The notes below the pieces were generated by a model. The model was not told where the DNA came from. It did no database searches and saw only the letters and a program-made list of their open reading frames with translations. A DNA stretch of 9,960 nt from assembly GCA_021772695.1 (NCBI GenBank), contig JAJFLL010000135.1, forward strand, positions 1 to 9,960, given 5' to 3'. Each line of letters opens with the position of its first letter. Within the stretch, counting starts at the first letter, position 1. This document shows, piece after piece, positions 1 to 6,069 of the stretch. The DNA comes from Deltaproteobacteria bacterium (lineage in GTDB: Bacteria; UBA10199; DSSB01). The position numbers and the translations under genes are program-made.

Positions 1-1
1 G

Positions 2-1042
2 TGGGTGTCTAAAAAAATCGATAAAACCGAATATAAGAAAAACGCCGTTACAGAAGTGCAAGATTCTCGTGACAGTGCTTATTTGCAAATCGTGGCTAGT
101 GGCACCGGCCTGCCCGGTCAAGAAATCCGGATTGTGCGCCCAGATACGCTATACCCCTGTGACCCAGGAGAGATCGGAGAAATTCTGGTGCACGGCCCCA
201 GTATTGCTCAAGGGTATTACAAAAAGCCAGACCTGACCAAAGAAGTTTTTCAATTAGCCCTGCCCGATTCTCCCGGTAAATTCTACTTGAGAACAGGTGA
301 TCTTGGTTTCCTCGATAACGATAACCTCTATGTCACTGGTCGACTTAAAGACCTGATCATTATTCGCGGGCAAAACCATTATCCACAAGACATCGAGCGA
401 ACCATTGAAACGAGTCATGAGGTCTTCCGCAAAGGTTGTGTGGCGGCTTTCTCCATCAAAGCTGATTTTGAGGAACACTTAGTGGTGGTCGCTGAAGCCG
501 ATTTAGACCGAATCACCAATGCTGATGAAGAATTACCGCAAATCGAAAGGGAAGTACGAAAGGCGGTAGCATCCCATCATGATCTCGATCCACATTCCGT
601 GGTTTTGATTAAAAAGGGGACCTTGCCTAAAACCTCCAGTGGGAAAATTCGCAGACAAAATACCAGGCAGGAATTTTTAGACGATGAATTGTCAGTGGTC
701 CACCGCTTTGATTTTCATCCCCATCGCTCACAAGGCACTACTCCATCTGACTCTCACGCCAATCCAGGTGATGCTACCAGTGAAAAAGGCGAAGCCGACA
801 TTCAGGCATGGCTCATTGATCGCCTTTCCGATCACCTTGAGGTTGAGCCCAATACCATTGACCCCGCTCAGGTATTGTCTGAATTCGGATTAGATTCTAA
901 AGATGCCGTAAACCTCTCAGGGGATCTGGAAGACTGGCTGGGAAGAAAATTATCTCCTACGGTGCTGTGGAAATACCCTACTATTCAAAAGTTATCTCAA
1001 TATCTCGCCAGCGAAGGATCGCTTTCCCAATCTAATTTTTAG
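2..1042 (+). CDS. Fatty acyl-AMP ligase (C-terminal part) fused to an acyl carrier protein; 5'-truncated by window edge
   Basis: Acyl-AMP ligase that would activate a free fatty acid as acyl-adenylate and pass it to its own C-terminal carrier domain. The frame is open to the left edge and the first possible start (GTG at 5) falls inside the adenylation fold, so the true start lies upstream. Numbering from that GTG, visible motifs are GEI...GPSIAQGYY (55-72), RTGD (96-99), GRLKDLIIIRGQNHYPQDIE (112-131) and the C-terminal PKTSSGKIRR with the adenylation lysine at 214. The IIIRGQNHYPQDIE form is typical of fatty acyl-AMP ligases rather than acyl-CoA synthetases. A polar linker (about 240-262) leads to an ACP with FGLDSKDAVNL, whose Ser298 would carry phosphopantetheine. 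The 10 bp gap to the thioesterase suggests co-transcription. In Caulobacter the sphingolipid acyl-ACP synthetase and ACP are separate proteins, so this may be their fused equivalent. A polyketide or lipopeptide starter ligase is the alternative. Confidence 0.9.
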   Translation, partial: WVSKKIDKTEYKKNAVTEVQDSRDSAYLQIVASGTGLPGQEIRIVRPDTLYPCDPGEIGEILVHGPSIAQGYYKKPDLTKEVFQLALPDSPGKFYLRTGDLGFLDNDNLYVTGRLKDLIIIRGQNHYPQDIERTIETSHEVFRKGCVAAFSIKADFEEHLVVVAEADLDRITNADEELPQIEREVRKAVASHHDLDPHSVVLIKKGTLPKTSSGKIRRQNTRQEFLDDELSVVHRFDFHPHRSQGTTPSDSHANPGDATSEKGEADIQAWLIDRLSDHLEVEPNTIDPAQVLSEFGLDSKDAVNLSGDLEDWLGRKLSPTVLWKYPTIQKLSQYLASEGSLSQSNF

Positions 1043-1052
1043 TCAGGTCAAC

Positions 1053-1793
1053 ATGACGCTCCTACAGATAAAATCCGAACCTATGGCTCGCACCCGTATG
1101 ATTTGTTTTCCCCATGCGGGTGGCGATACGGTGATGTTTCGCGAATGGCGAAAACCACTGGCGCCTGAGGTAGAAATTGCGGCGATCCGTCTGCCGGGTC
1201 GTGGTTTGCGCAATGAAGACCCTTTGACCACAGAGCTTATGCCTTTGGCTGCAGATATTGCGGCTGGGTTGATTGAAGATCTGCCGAAATCCTTTGGACT
1301 TTTTGGCCATAGTTTCGGGGGTATTTTGTCCTTTGAGGTGGCCCGAATATTACAGGAAAAATGGCAGAGAACCCCTGATTACCTCATTGTCTCGGCTTCA
1401 GAACCCCCGCAAAATTCCTGGAATCCCCGGGAGCAAATGCATTTGCTTGATGATAAGGAGTTTTTAAATCGCATGATTGCCATGGGGGGGGTACCCAAAG
1501 AGATTCAGCCCTATCAGGAACTATTGGAGTTTATGTTACCCTTGGTACGTTCCGACATTAAAGCCCTAGAAACGTATCGGTATCAAGAGGGCCCAGCTCT
1601 AAAGTGCCCCCTGATCGTACTTGGCGGCCATGAAGATTCTAAGGTAGATCAAAAGCAATTGGTCGATTGGGGTCATGTGGCGGCTCAAACACCGTTGGTG
1701 AAGATTTTTCCCGGGGGGCATTTTTATTATTTAAAGCAGCGTCCTGAAGTGCTCGCCTTCGTTAAAGAGCAGATTCTACTTTGCCTGAATTAA
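1053..1793 (+). CDS. Type II thioesterase (GrsT/RifR-like alpha/beta hydrolase)
   Basis: Alpha/beta hydrolase of 246 residues, the usual size for stand-alone type II thioesterases, which hydrolyse wrong or stalled acyl groups from phosphopantetheine arms of carrier proteins. Sequence signs are the N-terminal CFPHAGGD (18-25), RLPGRG (46-51), the nucleophile elbow GHSFGG with Ser87, the family motif SASEPP (114-119), the acid region GGHEDSKVD (probable Asp195) and the catalytic His223 in PGGHFYY. It is a soluble cytoplasmic enzyme with no signal peptide. ATG 1053 has a modest AGGT four bases upstream; ATG 1083 (residue 11) is a possible later start. Its position just after a ligase-ACP fusion suggests it edits that ACP. 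Its 3' end overlaps the convergent cerR-like gene by 32 bp. A run of eight G at 1484-1491 lies in the reading frame. Confidence 0.9.
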   Translation: MTLLQIKSEPMARTRMICFPHAGGDTVMFREWRKPLAPEVEIAAIRLPGRGLRNEDPLTTELMPLAADIAAGLIEDLPKSFGLFGHSFGGILSFEVARILQEKWQRTPDYLIVSASEPPQNSWNPREQMHLLDDKEFLNRMIAMGGVPKEIQPYQELLEFMLPLVRSDIKALETYRYQEGPALKCPLIVLGGHEDSKVDQKQLVDWGHVAAQTPLVKIFPGGHFYYLKQRPEVLAFVKEQILLCLN

Positions 1794-2778
1794 CTTTTGG
1801 TAAAAATCCTTGCCGGCGATAGTATTCTAGAGTGCTTCGCATGCCTGCCTCTAAACTCGTGGCCGGTCGCCAATTCATTTGCTGGTATAATTTTTCATTC
1901 CCACATACCCATGGGTTGGCTTGGAGTTCACGCATTTTATTGATAGTGAATACGTCGGCACGACCGGATAAACGGACCTTTATTTCGTTTAAAAAGGCCG
2001 CTAAATAAAAAGCCCAGACTGGAAATGAGATTAAATTTGCTTTTTTCTTAAGGACCTTGGCGATACTATCGGCCAAGTCCTTCCAGGTGTATTCTTGACC
2101 ATCGTCAATGGAGTAAATTTCCCCATCAGGTGGTTGATTTTGGCACATTCTTACAATCGCCTCGGCAACGTCAGGTCCAAAACAAACTGAAAATCTTCGA
2201 GTGCTACCGCCTAGGACCGGAGCTACCCCAAAACGGATGGCCTTAAAGAAGGGCAAAAACTCGGTGTCTTTCGGTCCGTATAAAACGGGTGGGCGTAAAA
2301 TACTGTAGGGAATTTTATTTTTCAAAGCACGAAGTGCAAATTCAGCCTGTAATTTACTTTCGCCATAGTGGCTTAAGGGCTGACACTGCTCTGGGGGTAG
2401 ACAAAAATTGTTATGCGCATTGGGCCGGTGCACGGCGATCGTTGAAATATGTAGAAAGAATTTGGGGAGGATTGGGGCACTTATGGCCTCGTTTACGAGA
2501 TATTGGGTACCTCCTTGGTTGATTCGGAAAAAATCTACAGGATTTTTGGCCTTAATAGCGCCAGCGATGTGAATGATTCCGTCGACGCCAGATAACCATT
2601 TAGATAAAGATGGAGTTTGCGGCAGTATGCCTTCAATAAGTTCAACGCCTATGGCTTCGAGGTGTTTTGTGTTGGAAGTAGGGCGAACCAACGCGATTAG
2701 CTGATGACCTTGCTCACTCAGCAGCTCGGCTACATGGGATCCCAAAAACCCCGTGGCCCCTGTCAAAAATAAACGCAT
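1762..2778 (-). CDS. cerR: Extended SDR (NAD-dependent epimerase/dehydratase family), probable ceramide 3-keto reductase
   Basis: Protein of 338 residues with the extended short-chain dehydrogenase fold. The Rossmann motif TGATGFLG is at 6-13, the catalytic Ser/Thr region ISTIAVHRP at 111-119, the catalytic pair YGESK gives Tyr138 and Lys142, and LRPPVLYGP (161-169) is the usual substrate-domain entry. Taken alone this family covers sugar epimerases, dihydroflavonol reductases and sterol dehydrogenases. Being six bases after the ceramide synthase-like gene and in the same operon as an Spt, it best matches CerR, the epimerase-like reductase that in Caulobacter reduces the 3-keto group of N-acylated 3-oxosphinganine. 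A hydrophobic stretch around 251-264 may mediate membrane contact. The start is ATG at 2778; a weak GGAT overlaps the stop of the upstream gene, suggesting coupling. The last 32 bp overlap the convergent thioesterase gene. The fold is certain; the substrate is inferred from context. Confidence 0.82.
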   Translation of the reverse strand: MRLFLTGATGFLGSHVAELLSEQGHQLIALVRPTSNTKHLEAIGVELIEGILPQTPSLSKWLSGVDGIIHIAGAIKAKNPVDFFRINQGGTQYLVNEAISAPILPKFFLHISTIAVHRPNAHNNFCLPPEQCQPLSHYGESKLQAEFALRALKNKIPYSILRPPVLYGPKDTEFLPFFKAIRFGVAPVLGGSTRRFSVCFGPDVAEAIVRMCQNQPPDGEIYSIDDGQEYTWKDLADSIAKVLKKKANLISFPVWAFYLAAFLNEIKVRLSGRADVFTINKMRELQANPWVCGNEKLYQQMNWRPATSLEAGMRSTLEYYRRQGFLPKVNSGKVESAL

Positions 2779-2784
2779 AGTTGG

Positions 2785-3924
2785 TTATCCGATCGACTTC
2801 TCAAAAATACGAAAGGTTTTGTATCTTTTACCGCCCATAAATTCAATGCCTTGATTGATTCGGTCATTGTCTTCGAGTGTCCACGATAATTCCGCCCATT
2901 GGTAACCTCTTTGAATACCGCGCTCGGCACACTGGGCCATGAGTAATATGCTTAATCCACCGAGGGCATATGTGCGGAACTCTTCGGTAACTCCTAGAAT
3001 CATTAGCCTTGCCGATTTGGTTTTCTTTCGCTTTAGACGCCACAGTAACTTGGCCCAGCCAATGGGAAATAAGTTTCCATCTAAGTCTTTGATGATTTCA
3101 TTGATATTAGGAACAGCGAGGCAGACTCCGGCTGGAACTCCTTTGATTTCTACCCGAAAGGCTACGGCCGGGTCCAAAATAAGTTTAATTTCATGGGCCA
3201 TCCGATGGGATTCTGCAGCGGTCATGGGAATAAAGCCCCAGTTGTCTTTCCAGGCGGAATTAAAGACTTGAGCCAAATTTTCGCAGTCCTTTTGCAGGTT
3301 TTTTTTACTAAACGGCACAATTTTCACATGGGGGTCTTTCATGATTTCGTGGGAAATCTCGATGGCCTCCTCGGCCAATTGATTGGCCTGAAAGCGCCAG
3401 GCGTAGAGGTCTTTGACTTTTGCAAATCCCAAGGAGGTGAGAAAGGCCTCATAGTAGGGGGGATTATAGGGGCTCATCATGACCATAGGCTCGCCCAAGC
3501 CCTCAATCAACAAACCGGACTCCTCGTTGATGGAGTAATTAAATGGCCCTTGTACCCGTGCGATCTTGTTTTTACGAAAATATTTTTCGGCCGCCTGCCA
3601 TAAGGCTTGAGCCGTTTCCAGTTGGTCTTCCACTTCAAAAAACCCAAAATGACCGATACGTTCTTTGTAGTGGCGCTCGTATTCGCCGCTGATTTGTGCC
3701 GAGATTCGGCCCACCGATTGTGAGCCCCGCTTTGCCAAAAATAATTGACCACTACCGTTTAAAAAATAGGGGTTTATCTTTGGATCGATGAGATTGCGGC
3801 GTTCGAACTTTAACGGGGGTACCCAATGGGGATCGTCTTGATAAAGAAAATAGGGCAGGGCGATGAATTCACTGAGATCATTTTTGCTTAAGACAGGAAC
3901 GATGCGAATATCAGCCGGAGGCAT
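2785..3924 (-). CDS. bcerS: Bacterial ceramide synthase-like GNAT-fold N-acyltransferase (YghO-like)
   Basis: About 379 residues from ATG 3924. It belongs to the GNAT-like family of E. coli YghO and Caulobacter bCerS, which N-acylates the long-chain base (3-oxosphinganine) with a fatty acyl group. Family marks are DPHWVPPL (31-38), GPFNYSINEESGLLIEG (126-142), NPPYY (154-158), NSAWKDNWGF (222-231), LILGVTEEFR (308-317) and AELSWTLEDN (344-353), ending in a YKTFRIFEK strand. There is no signal peptide or clear membrane helix. The frame extends to a TTG at 3963, which would overlap spt by 53 bp. I prefer ATG 3924 because the extra 13 residues look unlike a domain and family members begin near the IRIVPV strand; this start overlaps spt by 14 bp. 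Neither start has a good Shine-Dalgarno, so translation may be coupled to spt. The family match is from recalled motifs; ceramide synthase activity is supported by the neighbours. Confidence 0.83.
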   Translation of the reverse strand: MPPADIRIVPVLSKNDLSEFIALPYFLYQDDPHWVPPLKFERRNLIDPKINPYFLNGSGQLFLAKRGSQSVGRISAQISGEYERHYKERIGHFGFFEVEDQLETAQALWQAAEKYFRKNKIARVQGPFNYSINEESGLLIEGLGEPMVMMSPYNPPYYEAFLTSLGFAKVKDLYAWRFQANQLAEEAIEISHEIMKDPHVKIVPFSKKNLQKDCENLAQVFNSAWKDNWGFIPMTAAESHRMAHEIKLILDPAVAFRVEIKGVPAGVCLAVPNINEIIKDLDGNLFPIGWAKLLWRLKRKKTKSARLMILGVTEEFRTYALGGLSILLMAQCAERGIQRGYQWAELSWTLEDNDRINQGIEFMGGKRYKTFRIFEKSIG

Positions 3925-5209
3925 GGGCCGCTTGCTTTTGAATAAGGCCGTAGCGTTCTCCAACCACTTGGAAGGCCTCTAGTGCTTGGTCAAGGTGCGC
4001 TGTGGTATGAGTCGCGATGGTAGACACCCTGAGCAGGGCTTTATCTTTGTCGACCGCAGGATGCACTACAGGATTTACGTAGACCCCAGCTTCAAGCAGG
4101 TCTTTCCAAAGGGCAAGGGTAGTCAAATCATTGCCAACGTGAATGGAAATAATGGGTGTTTCGCCAAGGGCAACATCCCATCCCATGGCCAAAAGTTCTT
4201 TGCGCAATCGGTTGGCGTTGCCACGCGCCAAATGCACTCGTTCCGGCTCGGCCTTCATGATGTGAAAGGCGGCCCGAGCTGCTGCCAGGTTGCCAGGAGT
4301 GATGGATGCGGAGAAGATCATCGATCGGCCGAAATGTTTGATATAATCGATGATTTCAGCCCTTCCCGCCACGAAACCTCCTGTGGAGGCCAAAGTCTTC
4401 GAGAAGGTAGACATGATCAAATCGACCTGATCGGATACCCCGAAGTGACCGGAACTACCTTCGCCTCGAGTGCCCAAGACGCCAAAAGCATGGGCGTCAT
4501 CAACCAATAGGCGGGCCTTGTATCGTTGGCATAGGGAGGCGATCTCTTTTAACGGAGCAATATCGCCTTCCATGGAGAATACGCCATCGGTGGCCACCAA
4601 TTTGGCTTTGCCCAAGGGAGTGCGAGCTAGGGCTTTCTCTAAGTCGTTCATGTTCAGGTGCTTATAAAAAATCGGTCGAGCTTCGCTCATCTGCACCGCA
4701 TCAAACAAACTGGCATGATTGAGTTTATCTAAATAAACATGGGTATTGTGATTTGCCAGGGCAGAAATGACACCCAAATTGACTTGATAACCAGTGGTAA
4801 AAACTAATGCGGCTTCCTTGCCCAAAAATTCGGCAATTTCATGCTCAAAAGTTTCGTGCAATTCTAAAGTTCCGTTGAGCAGTCGGGAGCCGGTCATGGA
4901 GGTGCCATATTTTTTAATGGCTTCAATGGCGGCTTCACGAACTTTTGGGTGGGTGGTCAGGCCTAAATAATTATTCGAGCCCAACATGATGACCTTTTTG
5001 CCTTTTAATTGGGCTTCGGCGCCAAGGTTACATTCTAAGGGCTGAAAGTAGGGGTAAATACCCATTGCTCGACTAGCACCGACGATCTTTTGGAATTCAA
5101 AGGCCTTCGCGAATAAGTCGGCGTCATCCTGATCGGGAAGTAGGTGCCGATCGGACAGCAATTGGTCAATAGAATCATTCATAATGCTATTTAGGGAGAC
5201 CCAGGTCAT
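3911..5209 (-). CDS. spt: Serine palmitoyltransferase (PLP-dependent alpha-oxoamine synthase)
   Basis: Protein of 432 residues in the alpha-oxoamine synthase family, which condenses an amino acid with an acyl thioester while losing CO2. Here serine plus a long-chain acyl thioester would give 3-oxosphinganine, the committed step of sphingolipid synthesis. Visible residues: GSNNYLGL (77-84), GTSMTGSRLLNGT (102-114), the PLP-stacking His165 in NHAS, Asp237 and His240 in VDDAHAFG, and the Schiff-base Lys271 in MSTFSKTLASTGGF. The TFSK...GGF form and the roughly 50-residue N-terminal extension favour serine palmitoyltransferase over 2-amino-3-oxobutyrate ligase (Kbl), 8-amino-7-oxononanoate synthase (BioF) or HemA. 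Linkage to a ceramide synthase-like gene, a CerR-like gene and an ACP supports this, and suggests acyl-ACP as donor. ATG 5209 has an AGG eight bases upstream region (GGCAGGCC); ATG 5182 (residue 10) is an alternative with no visible Shine-Dalgarno. It is the first gene of the operon and overlaps bcerS. Confidence 0.92.
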   Translation of the reverse strand: MTWVSLNSIMNDSIDQLLSDRHLLPDQDDADLFAKAFEFQKIVGASRAMGIYPYFQPLECNLGAEAQLKGKKVIMLGSNNYLGLTTHPKVREAAIEAIKKYGTSMTGSRLLNGTLELHETFEHEIAEFLGKEAALVFTTGYQVNLGVISALANHNTHVYLDKLNHASLFDAVQMSEARPIFYKHLNMNDLEKALARTPLGKAKLVATDGVFSMEGDIAPLKEIASLCQRYKARLLVDDAHAFGVLGTRGEGSSGHFGVSDQVDLIMSTFSKTLASTGGFVAGRAEIIDYIKHFGRSMIFSASITPGNLAAARAAFHIMKAEPERVHLARGNANRLRKELLAMGWDVALGETPIISIHVGNDLTTLALWKDLLEAGVYVNPVVHPAVDKDKALLRVSTIATHTTAHLDQALEAFQVVGERYGLIQKQAAHASG

Positions 5210-5440
5210 GGCCTGCCGCGGGTACCTTGGACCGATACAGGGTAAAAGTCAATTGGTTTATCATGGTTACTCATTTAAGGTTAGCGGTGTAAGTTATTGA
5301 AAATATTGTAAAAATCAATTATCTCCACTTGAGGCCTCAGCGGAAGACCTAAGGAATACCTCCGGATCCCGAAAAGAATTTGGTCTTGCTCATTTTAAGC
5401 CCAACAGGATAAGTCACTCCAAGGAGTGGACCTGGAAATT
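5210..5440. promoter_or_regulatory. Divergent intergenic control region between spt operon and hydroxylase-PAP2 operon
   Basis: About 230 bp with no convincing open frame, located between two divergently transcribed operons, so promoters for both must lie here or overlap the 5' ends. The middle (about 5275-5325) is A+T rich, as expected of promoter DNA. On the minus strand TTGATT (5319-5314) followed 16 bases later by TAACTT is a poor sigma70 candidate for spt. I cannot pick a convincing pair for the plus strand. Two dyads stand out: the perfect palindrome TGAGGCCTCA (5330-5339) and CACTCC-AA-GGAGTG (5415-5428), the latter containing AAGGAG. Either could be an operator. The region is certain as an intergenic unit; the individual sites are speculative. 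Confidence 0.5.
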
Positions 5441-6061
5441 ATGATGACCCGCGTTGTTTCTTCCAAAGATGAGACCATACGTCTCTTTAACAGCAATTTT
5501 CTCGAGTTTTTTACTCGAGTACATTGGAGCGTTCCGCTCATTTTATATGTACCCCTCGTTTTATTTTGTCTTTGGCAGGCCTGGCATTTTTCGAGTGTGG
5601 GTTGGTTGACTTTAACTGGCGGGTTTATCGCGGGTTTATTATTCTGGTCTTTATTAGAATATATTCTCCATCGGTTTTTGTTTCATTTTTCTCCGAAACG
5701 ACCGTTTCTAAAACGAGTGTTTTACCTGATCCATGAAGTCCACCATGAATACCCACAAGACTCCTTGAGACTCGTCATGCCTCCCGTCGAGAGTATCCCC
5801 CTCGCTATTTTAACCTATTTTGGTTTGCAGGCACTGTTGCCAGCTTATTTCTTTTTTCCGTTTTATGCTGGATTAGGCATCGGTTATTTATGTTATGACA
5901 TGATCCATTTTTCAGTGCATCACCTGCCCATGAAAAACCCCCTGGCCCAAAGGCTGAAACGCCATCATTTAAAACATCATTTTCAAGAACCCGATCGGGG
6001 CTATGGGGTGAGTTCGCCGTGTTGGGACCATCTTTTAGGCACCCCATTTAAATCACCCTGA
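5441..6061 (+). CDS. Sterol desaturase/fatty acid hydroxylase superfamily protein, probable ceramide fatty acid 2-hydroxylase
   Basis: Integral membrane di-iron hydroxylase of about 206 residues. The frame opens at GTG 5426, but AAGGAG at 5421-5426 overlaps that GTG, so ATG 5441 is more likely, with GGA five bases ahead. Numbered from 5441, the histidine clusters are HRFLFH (77-82), HEVHH (98-102), HFSVHH (156-161) and HHLKHH (175-180), spaced as in the yeast Scs7/mammalian FA2H family. DRGYGVSSPCWDHLLGT near the C-terminus is also typical. Hydrophobic segments lie at about 30-52, 55-76 and 115-155. Unlike Scs7 it lacks an N-terminal cytochrome b5 domain, so its electron donor must be separate. 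In this setting it would add a 2-hydroxyl to the N-acyl chain of ceramide. Carotenoid or sterol hydroxylation are less likely alternatives, since no such genes are nearby. It is the first gene of a two-gene operon with the PAP2 protein. Confidence 0.88.
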   Translation: MMTRVVSSKDETIRLFNSNFLEFFTRVHWSVPLILYVPLVLFCLWQAWHFSSVGWLTLTGGFIAGLLFWSLLEYILHRFLFHFSPKRPFLKRVFYLIHEVHHEYPQDSLRLVMPPVESIPLAILTYFGLQALLPAYFFFPFYAGLGIGYLCYDMIHFSVHHLPMKNPLAQRLKRHHLKHHFQEPDRGYGVSSPCWDHLLGTPFKSP

Positions 6062-6064
6062 GGA
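6060..6064 (+). promoter_or_regulatory. Ribosome binding site for the PAP2-family gene, overlapping the upstream stop codon
   Basis: GAGGA lies five bases before ATG 6070 and shares bases with the TGA stop (6059-6061) of the hydroxylase gene. The arrangement supports the chosen start and suggests that translation of the two proteins is coupled. Confidence 0.7.
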
Positions 6065-6069
6065 ATTCC

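Noticed and set aside
3986..4510. Long plus-strand open frame (174 codons) opposite spt
   Set aside because: It is antisense to strongly conserved spt catalytic motifs, has no recognisable domain and no ribosome site; the same holds for the 136-codon frame at 3193-3603 opposite bcerS.
3911..5209. 2-amino-3-oxobutyrate CoA ligase (Kbl) or BioF identity
   Set aside because: Same superfamily, but no threonine dehydrogenase or biotin genes are nearby, the lysine motif is STFSKTLASTGGF, and all neighbours fit ceramide synthesis.
5426..5440. GTG 5426 as start of the hydroxylase
   Set aside because: The only good Shine-Dalgarno-like element overlaps this GTG; ATG 5441 is more plausible.
5501..5519. 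Repeated CTCGAG sites separated by a T-rich stretch, hairpin-like
   Set aside because: It lies within the hydroxylase gene and simply encodes LEFFTRV; no sign of a regulatory role.
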